Shown piece after piece: positions 36,109 to 44,364 of a stretch of DNA of 64,000 nt. The position numbers and the translations under genes were made by a program. The DNA is from Paracoccus yibinensis (lineage in GTDB: Bacteria > Pseudomonadota > Alphaproteobacteria > Rhodobacterales > Rhodobacteraceae): the NCBI RefSeq assembly GCF_030846195.1, contig NZ_JAVCWH010000005.1, positions 186,001 to 250,000 of the forward strand, in the 5' to 3' direction. The first letter of the stretch is position 1. Every line of letters begins with the position of its first letter. Below the pieces are notes generated by a model that saw only the letters and a list, made by a program, of their open reading frames with translations, did not search any database and was not told the origin of the DNA.

Positions 36109-36717
36109 TCAGACCGCGCCGTCCGGGCCATGCATCAGCATCTCAAAGCGATCCAGAAAGGCTGCGCGCACCTGGGCGGGCGGCCTTAATTCAATATGCA
36201 ATACGGACAAAATGGCGTCGTTCTGCAAGGGAAATAGGCCCCTTGCTTCGGACTCCGTGAATCCGGCGATTTGGACGGCTTCCAGCCGGGCTGAAATACG
36301 GTCTGCGCCCTTGATTTTCGACTTGATCGCCGCTGGTAAAACAGCAGGCAGCCCGAAACGAAGATGAATCGCGGCGGACAGGCGTTCGTCCATGCGGCCA
36401 TATTCCGAACCAAGCGCCGCCTTGACCGGGGAAATCATGTCGCCGATCACGTATTCCGGCGCATCATGCAAAAGCGCGGCAAGCCGCCAGCGGACCTCGA
36501 TGCCGGGATGAAGGCGCGTCAGGATGTCTTCCACCAAGAGCGAATGCTCGGCCACGGAATAGGGCCAGTCGCCGTGGGTCTGTCCGTTCCACCGGGCCAC
36601 GAAGGCCAGGCCGTGCGCGATGTCGGTGATCTCGATGTCAAGCGGCGTCGGATCCAGCAGATCCAGACGCCGGCCCGACAGCATCCGCTGCCAGGCGCGG
36701 CGCTGTCGGGGGGCCAT
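36109..36717 (-). CDS. HD-domain phosphohydrolase, YfbR-like
   Basis: A 202-residue HD protein. Metal ligands are His in SVAEHSLLV, the His-Asp pair in ALLHDAPEYVIGD, and a later Asp in KIKGADRI. It is similar to YfbR/HDDC2 5'-deoxynucleotidases. Starts 6 bp after the secB stop on the same strand, so it is probably co-transcribed. Substrate not determined. Confidence 0.82.
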   Translation of the reverse strand: MAPRQRRAWQRMLSGRRLDLLDPTPLDIEITDIAHGLAFVARWNGQTHGDWPYSVAEHSLLVEDILTRLHPGIEVRWRLAALLHDAPEYVIGDMISPVKAALGSEYGRMDERLSAAIHLRFGLPAVLPAAIKSKIKGADRISARLEAVQIAGFTESEARGLFPLQNDAILSVLHIELRPPAQVRAAFLDRFEMLMHGPDGAV

Positions 36718-36723
36718 GACGGG

Positions 36724-37251
36724 TCAGGACAGGCGCTGGTCCGCGGGTGCGCCCGCCTGCTGGGCCTGCGCGCGCCGCGCCAGTTCCTGGCGATAGAGCG
36801 CCACGAAATCCACCGGATCCATGTTGAAGGGCGGGAAGCCCCCGTCGCGCGTCACGTCCGCGATGATGCGCCGCACGAAGGGGAACAGCATTCGCGGGCA
36901 TTCGATCATCAGGAAGGCATGCAGTTGTTCTTCCGGCACCCCCTCGATCATGAACACCCCGCCGTAATCCAGTTCCGCCAGGAACAGGGTCGAATTGTCG
37001 CCCTTGTTGGTCGAGGTGACGCGGAACTTTGAAATCACCTCATATTGATGGTCGCCCGCGCGCTTGCGGGCATCCAGGCTGACCTGAACGGTGATCTCGG
37101 GCTGCACCTCCCCCTGCGGGGCGCCCTTGGTGGCGACGGCGTTTTCGAAGGAGAGGTCGCGGATATACTGCGCCAGGATCTGCATCCGCACCTGCGGGGC
37201 TGCGGTCGGGGCTGCGGGCGCCGTGCCGTTGGGGGTGGTTTCGTCGGCCAT
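36724..37251 (-). CDS. secB: Protein-export chaperone SecB
   Basis: A 175-residue SecB. A variable Ala/Pro-rich N-terminus is followed by the conserved core: AQYIRDLSFENA, ELDYGGVFMIEGV, ECPRMLFPFVRRIIADVTRDGGFPP (split here as ECPRMLFPF and IIADVTRDGGFPP) and MDPVDFVALYRQEL. It binds unfolded preproteins as a tetramer and passes them to SecA. Full length. Confidence 0.96.
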   Translation of the reverse strand: MADETTPNGTAPAAPTAAPQVRMQILAQYIRDLSFENAVATKGAPQGEVQPEITVQVSLDARKRAGDHQYEVISKFRVTSTNKGDNSTLFLAELDYGGVFMIEGVPEEQLHAFLMIECPRMLFPFVRRIIADVTRDGGFPPFNMDPVDFVALYRQELARRAQAQQAGAPADQRLS

Positions 37252-37309
37252 GGGTTTTCCCTTGTCGGATCATCGTTGCGCCCGGTTCTAGCAGGCGCGG
37301 GCCGGTGCC

Positions 37310-37840
37310 TCAATGGCGTGTCCAGCCGGAATTGCCGCGCCGTCCGGGATCGTCCTCCAGATCCTCGGGCAGGTCCAGCGGCGGGCGGGCATCGCGCGAG
37401 GGGGGCGCTTCCTCGACCACATAATCCGCGTCGATCACCCCGTCTGCATAGGGGGGGCGATAGGTTTCCCGCCGGGACACATGCACGGCCTGGACGCGCA
37501 TCCGGCGCGCGGCCCGCCGCATGATCAGGTCGCGCACCGGCGGGATCAGCAGCAGCAGCGCGAGGATGTCGGTCAGAAAGCCCGGCACGATCAGCAGCGC
37601 GCCCGCCAGGATCTGCATCATGCCATGGGCCAGCGGCCGGGACGGATCGCGCAATTCGGCCAGGCTGCGCTGCGCCTGAAGCCAGGCATGCGTCCCTTGC
37701 GAACGGATCACCGCCACGCCCAGAACCGCGGCCAGGACCACCAGCCCCAGCGTGGCCCAGACCCCGATCAGCCCGCCGACCTGGATGAACAGCGCGATCT
37801 CGACGATCGGCAGCACGATGAACAGCCACAACAGCCGCAT
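37310..37840 (-). CDS. fxsA: FxsA family membrane protein
   Basis: A 176-residue protein with an FxsA domain (about 1-125): RLLWLFIVLPIVEIALFIQV, GVWATLGLVVLAAVLGVAVI and GALLIVPGFLTDILALLLL are membrane segments. The cytoplasmic tail (about 125-176) is charged and variable. The ATG at 37840 follows AAGGAGGGAA. The E. coli homologue suppresses F exclusion of phage T7. Divergent from the Tim44-like gene. Confidence 0.88.
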   Translation of the reverse strand: MRLLWLFIVLPIVEIALFIQVGGLIGVWATLGLVVLAAVLGVAVIRSQGTHAWLQAQRSLAELRDPSRPLAHGMMQILAGALLIVPGFLTDILALLLLIPPVRDLIMRRAARRMRVQAVHVSRRETYRPPYADGVIDADYVVEEAPPSRDARPPLDLPEDLEDDPGRRGNSGWTRH

Positions 37841-37949
37841 GGGGATTCCCTCCTTGCGGGCCAGGGGATAACTGGACTTGCCCCGGCCCAATCCCTACAT
37901 AATGGCGCAGATCGCAGATACCAGCCAAGTCGGATAAGAGGCCAATCGC

Positions 37950-38606
37950 ATGAACAACCCGCTGTTGCAGTTGCTTGTCCTGGCCGGGATCGCGATTTTC
38001 CTGATCCTGCGTCTGCGCAATGTCCTTGGGACGCGCGACGGATACGAGCCTCCGCAGGTCGAGGCCCCGAACACCCCCCGCCCGCGCTTCGACGTGATCG
38101 AGGGCACGGCCGAGGAGGCCGATCACGACATCCTTGACCATGCCGAAGCCGGCAGCCCGACCGCCCAGGCCCTGGCCGCGATGAAGGCGGCCGAGCCGTC
38201 CTTTGGCGTGATGGATTTCCTCAACGGCGCGAAATCGGCCTATGAGATGATCCTGATGGCCTTCGAGCGGGGCGATCTGTCCGACGTGCGGGCCTTTCTG
38301 TCCGAGCCGGTGGCGCAGGCTTTCCAGTCGGTGATCGACGCACGTGCCGCAAGCGGCCATACGGTCACGGCGCAGTATATCGGCACCCGCGAAACTGCCC
38401 TGGCGGGCGCCGAATTCGACCCGTCCACCGGCATGGCCGAGGTTTCGGTCCGCTTCGTAGGCGAGCTGATCGCGGCCACTCGCGACGCGGCAGGCAATGT
38501 GGTCGAGGGCGATCCCAAGGCGGCGCGCAAGCAGCGCGACACCTGGACCTTTGCGCGGCGCATGGGCCAGGACGATCCGAACTGGCAGCTGGTCGCGACC
38601 AGCTGA
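37950..38606 (+). CDS. Tim44-like domain protein (TimA type)
   Basis: 218 residues with an N-terminal membrane segment (about 4-21) and a C-terminal Tim44-like domain (about 85-215: FLNGAKSAYEMILMAFERGD, LRFLSEPVAQAF-like, RKQRDTWTFARRMGQDDPNW). Bacterial members are inner-membrane proteins linked to protein export or envelope function. Divergent from fxsA and overlapping the Smr gene by one base (TGATG). secB is nearby, which fits export. Confidence 0.87.
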   Translation: MNNPLLQLLVLAGIAIFLILRLRNVLGTRDGYEPPQVEAPNTPRPRFDVIEGTAEEADHDILDHAEAGSPTAQALAAMKAAEPSFGVMDFLNGAKSAYEMILMAFERGDLSDVRAFLSEPVAQAFQSVIDARAASGHTVTAQYIGTRETALAGAEFDPSTGMAEVSVRFVGELIAATRDAAGNVVEGDPKAARKQRDTWTFARRMGQDDPNWQLVATS

Positions 38607-39199
38607 TGGCCCGCCGGCAAGGTCGGCAGGGCGGCCTGACCCCCGAGGACAGGGACCTGTGGGCGCGTGTCACCCGAAGCGCCGTGCCCCTGCACCCCGA
38701 GCGGCCCAAGACCGCCGATTCCGAGATGCGCCCGGCGCCCAAGCCCGCCGTGCTGCGGGCGGCTCTGCCGGATTTCCGGATCGGCCAGATGGTCCCGTCG
38801 CGGCCCGTTTCCGTGGCCCATTCCCCCACTCCGGCGCAGCGCCTGTCCCAGCAGCCGCTGCGCATGGATCCCAAGACCCACCGGCGCATGGCCCAGGGCA
38901 AGCTGGTGCCCGAGGCCCGGCTGGATCTGCATGGGATGACGCTGGCTGCCGCGCATCCCGAACTGATCGGCTTCATCCTGTCCAGCCACGCCCAGGGGCG
39001 GCGGCTGGTGCTGGTCATCACCGGAAAGGGCAAGGGGGATCACGGTCCCCTGCCCACGCGACCGGGCGCGCTGCGCCATCAGGTGCCGCATTGGCTGCAC
39101 ATGCCGCCACTTGCGCCCGTGGTCCAGCAGGTCACGGCGGCGCATTACCGTCACGGCGGCGAAGGCGCCTATTACGTTTATCTGCGGCGTCGGTCGTAG
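38606..39199 (+). CDS. Smr/MutS2-domain protein
   Basis: 197 residues. A basic, proline-rich N-terminus (1-100) is followed by an Smr domain with LDLHGMTLAAAH, VITGKGKGDHG and HGGEGAYYVYLRRR. Smr domains bind or cut nucleic acid; a stand-alone role is not established. Its stop codon lies within the first copy of a repeat that marks the palindromic doublet downstream. Confidence 0.88.
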   Translation: MARRQGRQGGLTPEDRDLWARVTRSAVPLHPERPKTADSEMRPAPKPAVLRAALPDFRIGQMVPSRPVSVAHSPTPAQRLSQQPLRMDPKTHRRMAQGKLVPEARLDLHGMTLAAAHPELIGFILSSHAQGRRLVLVITGKGKGDHGPLPTRPGALRHQVPHWLHMPPLAPVVQQVTAAHYRHGGEGAYYVYLRRRS

Positions 39200-39268
39200 G
39201 GTGGGGCGTCGTAGGGTGGGTTCCACCCCACCGATCCCCGGTAAAGGTGGGGTGGAACCCCACCCTAC
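39193..39268. repeat. REP-like palindromic doublet, copy 1
   Basis: Two near-identical units in opposite orientation: unit A at 39211-39232 (GTAGGGTGGG then TTCCACCCCACC) and its inverted partner A' at 39246-39268 (GGTGGGGTGG then AACCCCACCCTAC). They differ by one G. Each unit also folds alone (GGGTGG-GTT-CCACCC). An extra direct partial copy GTCGTAGGGTGGG occurs at 39193-39205 and 39208-39220. It sits between the convergent Smr and lipoprotein genes, suiting a two-way terminator or REP/BIME element. A second doublet with the units in reverse order lies at 53470-53531. Confidence 0.85.
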
Positions 39269-39297
39269 GGAATGCACCGCCTTCGATCTGGAAGATC

Positions 39298-40365
39298 CTA
39301 GAGCGCGGGGGACAGCACCACCTGCACCGCCTGTTCGACCCGGCTGACCGCGCCGCCGATCAGCCCGGGGGCCACGCCGCCCTGGTCGGGCAGGATCCGG
39401 TCCAGGTCGCGCATCCGTGTCAGGATACGCTGCAAGGCCGGCGAATCGGCCACGTTGAAATGGCCATAGCCGGTGTTGAAGGCCCCGGTATCCACCACGA
39501 TCACATCCAGATCGGCCACCGGCTGCGCATCGGGGATATTGCCCAGCCGCAGCGGCTCGTCCGAGATCAGCGCCGCCAGTTGCAACGCCCGGTCCTGGGG
39601 CGAGGTGAGGATGACAAAGGGCCGGGGCAGCGGCCCGATGGCGCGGACCTGCGACCGGAACAGCCGCAGGTCCAGGTCAGGCGACATCAAAATCACGCCG
39701 TCGATGCGGTCGATCAGGTCGCGCCGCCCCGACAGGGCCATCTGTCGCAACCCCTCCATCAGCAGCTGGCTGCCCATGGAATGCGCCATCAGCACGATCT
39801 TGCCCCGGCCCCTGGCCTGCACCAGCAGCTGTATCGTCTGCACCAGCCCGTCGCGGGAATACAGCGCGCCGTCCCGATCGCCCGAATAGGCATAAGGTTT
39901 CATCCGCGACGGCCAGGAAAAATGCGCGTGAACGCCCGGCAGGCGCAGGTCATGGGCCAGTTGGGCGGTGCGATAGACGCCTTCGGCGAAGCTGTAGTTG
40001 TATCCGTGAATGAACAGGATGATGTCACGATCCTCCGGCGCGCGGCGGGCCAGGTCGGCTTCGATGGCGCGGCGGAAGGCATCGGCGCCCCCCAGCCGCC
40101 CGCCGCCGCTGACCAGGAATTGCGTGCCTGGATCCCCGCCGGGCCGGGGATAGGCCAGATCTCCGGGCGCTCGTTCGGGGGGAACCGAAACGTCGATGCG
40201 CGAGAACCACGGCTGCGGCATATGCTGCCCGTCCAGGCTGCGCTGGGATGCGATCCAGACGGTTTCAAGGATCGAGGGCCGGTATCCTTCGGGCGCCATG
40301 ACCAGGGCGCCGCGCGGGGCGCAGGCGGTCAGGACCAGCACAAGGCACAAAAGAAAACGCCGCAA
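39298..40365 (-). CDS. Alpha/beta hydrolase lipoprotein (DUF900 type)
   Basis: 355 residues. A lipoprotein signal with lipobox LTAC (Cys at about residue 15) suggests an outer- or inner-membrane-anchored lipoprotein. The hydrolase core has DIILFIHGYNYSFAEGVYR (oxyanion region), nucleophile in MAHSMGSQLL, acid in LMSPDLDLR, and a late His region YGHFNVADSP. DUF900 proteins are uncharacterised esterase-like enzymes. Substrate unknown. Confidence 0.82.
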   Translation of the reverse strand: MRRFLLCLVLVLTACAPRGALVMAPEGYRPSILETVWIASQRSLDGQHMPQPWFSRIDVSVPPERAPGDLAYPRPGGDPGTQFLVSGGGRLGGADAFRRAIEADLARRAPEDRDIILFIHGYNYSFAEGVYRTAQLAHDLRLPGVHAHFSWPSRMKPYAYSGDRDGALYSRDGLVQTIQLLVQARGRGKIVLMAHSMGSQLLMEGLRQMALSGRRDLIDRIDGVILMSPDLDLRLFRSQVRAIGPLPRPFVILTSPQDRALQLAALISDEPLRLGNIPDAQPVADLDVIVVDTGAFNTGYGHFNVADSPALQRILTRMRDLDRILPDQGGVAPGLIGGAVSRVEQAVQVVLSPAL

Positions 40366-40432
40366 GCGTCACCTTCACGGAAACGATTGCGGCAAACCTG
40401 TCAGAGAAATCGGCCTCAGACCAGTCCCAGGA

Positions 40433-40618
40433 TCATGCGGGACCGCCATAATTCGCCTTCGGTCCCATGAAATACCACAGGATCAACCCGACCACGGGCA
40501 GAATCGCGATCAGGGCGATCCACAGGATCTTGGTGCCCATGCTGGCATTCGTGTTGATGACGGACGCGATCGCCCAGACATCCAGCACGAAGATGATGAT
40601 TCCGAAAACATAACCCAT
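40433..40618 (-). CDS. Small membrane protein, PLDc_N domain
   Basis: 61 residues, two transmembrane helices: the first near 4-22, the second near 30-50 with ILWIALIAILPVVGLILWYF, ending in GPK. This is the phospholipase D N-terminal (PLDc_N) pattern found alone in many small proteins. Shine-Dalgarno AAGGGGG precedes the ATG. Function unknown; 47 bp upstream of it on the same strand is the end of hslU. Confidence 0.8.
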   Translation of the reverse strand: MGYVFGIIIFVLDVWAIASVINTNASMGTKILWIALIAILPVVGLILWYFMGPKANYGGPA

Positions 40619-40665
40619 GCCAGTCCCCCTTTCGGTGCCAACCCGGAACCGCGCCGGGCGGTTCC

Positions 40666-41973
40666 TTATAGCACGTAACGTGACAGATCGGTCGACCGCG
40701 ACAGATCGCCCAGATGGCGTTCGACATAGGCCGCATCGACCTGCACCGTCTCGCCGTCCTTGTCGGGGGCGCTGAAGGACAGTTCCTCGAAGACGCGCTC
40801 GATCACGGTATAAAGGCGGCGGGCGCCGATGTTTTCCACCGCCGCGTTCACCTCGGCGGCGATCCGGGCCAAGGCCGCGATGCCGTCGGGGGCAAAGCCC
40901 ACGGTCACGCCCTCGGTCGCCATCAGCGCCGTGTATTGGCGGGTCAGGGCGTTGTCGGTCTCGGTCAGGATGCGGATGAAGTCGTCCTCGGTCAGGGCGC
41001 GCAATTCCACGCGGATCGGCAACCGGCCTTGAAGTTCCGGCAGCAGGTCGCTGGGCTTGGCGACGTGGAAGGCGCCCGAGGCGATGAACAGGATGTGGTC
41101 GGTCTTCACCGGCCCGTATTTGGTGGACACCGTCGTCCCTTCGATCAGGGGCAGCAGATCGCGCTGCACGCCCTCGCGGCTGACATCGCCGCCGCGCGCG
41201 TCCGAGCGGGCGCAGACCTTGTCGATCTCGTCGATGAAGACGATGCCGTTCTGCTGCACGGCTTCCAGGGCGGCCGCCTTGACCGCGTCGTCATCCAGAA
41301 GCTTGTCGGCTTCCTCGGCGATCAGCAGGTCATAGCTTTCGGCCACGCTGACCTTGCGCCGGACGCGCCGCCCGCCAAAGGCCTTCATCAGCCCCGACAG
41401 GTCCATCATGCCGCCCAGCGACTGCCCCGGCTGGCCGGGGATCTCCATCGCGCCGAAGGGGTTCGAGGTATCCTGCACCTCAAGCTCGATCACGGTGTCG
41501 TCCAGTTCGCCGCGCTTCAGCTTGTCGCGGAACATCTGGCGGGTGCCGTCGCGGGCGTCCTTGCCCGCCAAAGCCTCGATCACCCGGTCCTCGGCGGACT
41601 TGTGGGCGCGGGCCTTGACCTCCTCGCGCATGCGCTCGCGGGTGTCGATCATGGCGGCGTCGGTCAGGTCGCGGATGATCTGCTCCACGTCGCGGCCGAC
41701 ATAGCCGACCTCGGTGAACTTGGTCGCCTCGACCTTGATGAAGGGTGCGTTGGCCAGCTTGGCCAGGCGGCGGCTGATCTCGGTCTTGCCGACGCCGGTG
41801 GGGCCGATCATCAGGATGTTCTTGGGATACACCTCGTCCCGCAGGTCGTCGCCCAGCTGCTTGCGGCGCCAGCGGTTGCGCAGGGCCACCGCCACGGCGC
41901 GCTTGGCCTCTTTCTGGCCGATGATGAAGCGGTCCAGTTCGGATACGATCTCGCGCGGGGTCAGGTCGGTCAT
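40666..41973 (-). CDS. hslU: HslU, ATPase subunit of the HslUV protease
   Basis: A 435-residue AAA+ unfoldase: Walker [10 protein letters not shown] (57-65), [14 protein letters not shown], pore-loop region near GYVG, I-domain (about 110-235), Walker [11 protein letters not shown], sensor [13 protein letters not shown], and the HslV-activating C-terminus LSRYVL. The ATG at 41973 is chosen; the frame continues upstream without coding character. It works as a hexamer with HslV. Unusually, two plus-strand genes separate it from hslV. Confidence 0.96.
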   Translation of the reverse strand: MTDLTPREIVSELDRFIIGQKEAKRAVAVALRNRWRRKQLGDDLRDEVYPKNILMIGPTGVGKTEISRRLAKLANAPFIKVEATKFTEVGYVGRDVEQIIRDLTDAAMIDTRERMREEVKARAHKSAEDRVIEALAGKDARDGTRQMFRDKLKRGELDDTVIELEVQDTSNPFGAMEIPGQPGQSLGGMMDLSGLMKAFGGRRVRRKVSVAESYDLLIAEEADKLLDDDAVKAAALEAVQQNGIVFIDEIDKVCARSDARGGDVSREGVQRDLLPLIEGTTVSTKYGPVKTDHILFIASGAFHVAKPSDLLPELQGRLPIRVELRALTEDDFIRILTETDNALTRQYTALMATEGVTVGFAPDGIAALARIAAEVNAAVENIGARRLYTVIERVFEELSFSAPDKDGETVQVDAAYVERHLGDLSRSTDLSRYVL

Positions 41974-42001
41974 GGGTCTGCCTTTCGGTTTGAAGCGGCA
42001 G

Positions 42002-42028
42002 ATATAGGCTTGGACCCGCAATTTGAAG
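42002..42028 (-). promoter_or_regulatory. Heat-shock-like promoter of hslU
   Basis: On the minus strand, CTTCAAA (42028-42022), 13 bp, CCTATAT (42008-42002), the latter ending 28 bp before the ATG. It resembles the RpoH pattern (CTTGAAA, 13-14 bp, CCCCATnT). Spacing and -10 closely match the element before hslV. Inferred. Confidence 0.5.
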
Positions 42029-42075
42029 GGATGCCTCCGACAGACTGTGCTTGATCGACGGGTCTGCCTGTCGGC

Positions 42076-42714
42076 ATGATGGCGGTCATGACGCCGCCGA
42101 CCACGCCAGCCTTGTCCTTCAGCCCCCTCACCGCCGCCGATCTTCCCCTGATCGCAGGCTGGATGGAGCAGCCCCATTGGCGCGCATGGTGGTCCAGCGA
42201 TGTCGAGACAGAGCTTGGCTATCTTCGCGACATCGTCGAAGGGCGTGACAGCACTCGGGCTTTCCTGTTCCATCTGGACGGCAGGCCCACGGGATATATC
42301 CAGGTCTGGCGGATCGCTGACGCGCGGGTGGAACCCTGGCTGTCCGATGCGCCCTGGGTGATGGACTTGCCCGACGATGCGGTCGGCGTCGATCTGTCCA
42401 TCGGACCGCCCGATCTTCTGTCGCGGGGTCTAGGGTCGCGCGTCCTGCGGGCCTTTGTGTCAATGCTGCGGTCGGAAGGGCACGAAACCATCATCATAGA
42501 CCCGGACGAGACAAACCTGCGGGCGATCCGGGCCTATGGGAAGGCCGGGTTTCGCCCGATCGCGGAACTGGCTGACCGGACAGGGGACTGTCTTCTGATG
42601 CGTCACGAGGAACCCCAGGGCGCCACTGGCCTTACGGAACAATCGGGCGGGCGCCACGTTGCCCCCGGCACCCGAACACCGGAGGACAAGACATGCCTAC
42701 GCCCGACGAACTGA
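42076..42714 (+). CDS. GNAT acetyltransferase, AAC(6')-like
   Basis: Up to 212 residues; starts at 42076, 42079 or 42088 are possible. The fold is the Acetyltransf_8 type: [45 protein letters not shown] (acetyl-CoA loop) and [19 protein letters not shown]. The last two match AAC(6')-type aminoglycoside acetyltransferases and siderophore acetyltransferases, but resistance cannot be claimed from this. The final 34 residues look poorly conserved and overlap the next gene by 22 bp. It lies divergent from hslU, inside the hslU-hslV interval. Confidence 0.78.
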   Translation: MMAVMTPPTTPALSFSPLTAADLPLIAGWMEQPHWRAWWSSDVETELGYLRDIVEGRDSTRAFLFHLDGRPTGYIQVWRIADARVEPWLSDAPWVMDLPDDAVGVDLSIGPPDLLSRGLGSRVLRAFVSMLRSEGHETIIIDPDETNLRAIRAYGKAGFRPIAELADRTGDCLLMRHEEPQGATGLTEQSGGRHVAPGTRTPEDKTCLRPTN

Positions 42715-43184
42715 AAGCCCGCCTTTGGAAAGCCCTTCGCTCTGACATGACCGTGATGCTGGGCTTGGTCGGCGGCGAACATGGCCATACCCGGCCCATG
42801 ACCTCGCAGATCGAGGAAGGGGACAACGGTCCGCTGTGGTTCTTCACGTCGCGCGATAATGCCCTGGTGGAAAAGCTGTCGGGCGGCACGCAGGACGCGG
42901 GGGCGCATTTCGTGTCCAAGGGTCACGACCTCTGGGCCTCGATCGAGGGGACGCTGACCGAGGATACCGACCGGGCGGTGGTGGACCGGCTGTGGAACAG
43001 CCATGTCGCCGCCTGGTACGAACAGGGCAAGGACGACCCCAAGCTGGTCCTGCTGCGCTTCGATCCCCGAAAGGCCGAGATCTGGCTGGACGCGTCAAGC
43101 ATCGTCGCAGGGGCCATGGTGGCGCTTGGCATCAGCGATCCCAAGGAAAGCTACAAGGACAACGTGGCGACCGTGCGGTTGTGA
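42693..43184 (+). CDS. Pyridoxamine 5'-phosphate oxidase-like / general stress protein 26 family
   Basis: A 163-residue split-barrel flavin-binding protein of the GS26 group: HTRPMTSQIEEGDNGPLWFF, HFVSKGHDLWASIEGTL and LDASSIVAGAMVALG. Such proteins bind FMN or FAD and are stress-related; no defined reaction. A good Shine-Dalgarno (CGGAGGACA) precedes the ATG. Ends at a strong terminator before hslV (convergent). Confidence 0.85.
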   Translation: MPTPDELKARLWKALRSDMTVMLGLVGGEHGHTRPMTSQIEEGDNGPLWFFTSRDNALVEKLSGGTQDAGAHFVSKGHDLWASIEGTLTEDTDRAVVDRLWNSHVAAWYEQGKDDPKLVLLRFDPRKAEIWLDASSIVAGAMVALGISDPKESYKDNVATVRL

Positions 43185-43234
43185 TGCCCGTCTAGGCGCC
43201 CTTCAGCGGCCCTGTATTCCGCAGGGCCAAGGCC

Positions 43235-43260
43235 AAGGCCGCGCATCGGCGCGGCCTTTT
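43235..43260 (+). terminator. Intrinsic terminator after the stress-protein gene
   Basis: Perfect 10-bp stem AAGGCCGCGC (43235-43244) / GCGCGGCCTT (43249-43258), ATCG loop, then TT. Confidence 0.8.
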
Positions 43261-43277
43261 GCCATTGTGCCGGCGGC

Positions 43278-43835
43278 TCAGCCCTCCAGGGTTTCGACCG
43301 TCAGCTTGCCGTTGGTATAGACACAGATGTCGGCGGCAATCGCCATGGCGTGACGCGCCACGCCCTCTGCGTCCAGGTCCGTTTCCATCAGGCCCCGCGC
43401 GGCGGCAAGCGCGAAGTTGCCGCCCGACCCGATGGCGGCCACGTCATGTTCGGGTTCCAGCACGTCGCCCGCACCCGTCACGACATAAAGCCCCTGGCCG
43501 TCGGTGACGATCAGCATGGCTTCCAGATTGCGCAGGTACTTGTCCATGCGCCAGTCCTTGGCCAGATCGACGCAGGCGCGCTGCAACTGGCCCGGCGCGG
43601 CCTCGAGCTTCTTTTCCAGCCGCTCCAGCAAGGTGAAGGCATCGGCGGTCGATCCGGCAAAGCCTACCACGACATCGCGCCCGCCCGGCGACAGGCGGCG
43701 CACCTTGCGGGCCGTGCCCTTCATCACCGTCTGGCCGACGCTGACCTGGCCGTCGCCCGCGACCACCACCTTGCCGCCGCGCCGCACCGCCAGGATCGTG
43801 GTGCCGTGCCAGCCGGGAAATCTGTCATCCGCCAT
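43278..43835 (-). CDS. hslV: HslV, peptidase subunit of the HslUV protease
   Basis: 185 residues, proteasome-beta fold. A short prosequence ends in GWHG and cleavage exposes catalytic Thr12 of [10 protein letters not shown], as in other alphaproteobacteria. Further motifs are [15 protein letters not shown] and [16 protein letters not shown]. The start at 43835 lies 29 bp after a heat-shock-like promoter; the longer open frame upstream is not used. Partner of hslU 1.3 kb away. Confidence 0.95.
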   Translation of the reverse strand: MADDRFPGWHGTTILAVRRGGKVVVAGDGQVSVGQTVMKGTARKVRRLSPGGRDVVVGFAGSTADAFTLLERLEKKLEAAPGQLQRACVDLAKDWRMDKYLRNLEAMLIVTDGQGLYVVTGAGDVLEPEHDVAAIGSGGNFALAAARGLMETDLDAEGVARHAMAIAADICVYTNGKLTVETLEG

Positions 43836-43863
43836 AAGCTGTTCCTTCCATTTCGGCTTGCAG

Positions 43864-43890
43864 ATATGGGCAGGGCACCGGCCTTGCAAC
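43864..43890 (-). promoter_or_regulatory. Heat-shock-like promoter of hslV
   Basis: Minus strand: GTTGCAA (43890-43884), 13 bp, CCCATAT (43870-43864), then 28 bp to the ATG. The -10 hexamer context CCCATATCTGC is nearly identical to CCTATATCTGC before hslU, at the same distance from the start codon. RpoH recognition is inferred. Confidence 0.5.
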
Positions 43891-43930
43891 CCATGGCCCC
43901 ATCGCGACGCCCGTGAGCGGCTGCGGCCAT

Positions 43931-43963
43931 GAAAAAGGGCGGCTGGCCCGCAGGCCGCCGCCC
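43931..43963 (-). terminator. Intrinsic terminator after trxA
   Basis: Arms GGGCGGC (43937-43943) / GCCGCCC (43957-43963); on the minus strand the stem is followed by TTTTTC. It lies 20 bp after the trxA stop. Confidence 0.7.
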
Positions 43964-43982
43964 CTGGACTGTCGGGAAGCGA

Positions 43983-44303
43983 TCAGATCGACTCGTCGAT
44001 CCAGCTTTTCAGCGCGGCCTTGGGGGCGGCGCCCATGCGGTTCGACACGACCTCGCCGCCCTTGAACATGAACAGGGCCGGGATGCCGCGCACGCCAAGG
44101 GCTGCGGCCTGTTCCTGGTTTTCGTCGATATTGACCTTCACGATCTTGACCTTGCCCGCATATTCCTCGGACAATTCCTCCAATGCGGGGCCGATCTGCT
44201 TGCAGGGTCCGCACCATTCCGCCCAGAAATCCACGATGACGGGGGTATCGGACTGCCGGACTTCGGCGTCGAACTGGCTGTCGGTGACGGGCTGGGTGGC
44301 CAT
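43983..44303 (-). CDS. trxA: Thioredoxin TrxA
   Basis: A 106-residue thioredoxin with active site WCGPC (30-34), conserved cis-Pro in RGIPALFMF and the buried Asp in VIVDFWAEW. Cytoplasmic dithiol reductant. Follows addA after 61 bp in the same direction; it may share the operon or use its own promoter. Terminator immediately after. Confidence 0.96.
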   Translation of the reverse strand: MATQPVTDSQFDAEVRQSDTPVIVDFWAEWCGPCKQIGPALEELSEEYAGKVKIVKVNIDENQEQAAALGVRGIPALFMFKGGEVVSNRMGAAPKAALKSWIDESI

Positions 44304-44364
44304 GGGAAACGCTCCTTCAAGGATGATGCCGAACGGGATGCGGCAAAAGACTGTCCCTCAACAG

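Noticed and set aside
37841..37949. A structured element between fxsA and the Tim44-like gene
   Set aside because: Only short, weak inverted matches; looks like an ordinary divergent promoter region.
40666..43835. An hslVU operon
   Set aside because: Two plus-strand genes and a terminator separate hslV and hslU, and each has its own promoter-like element.
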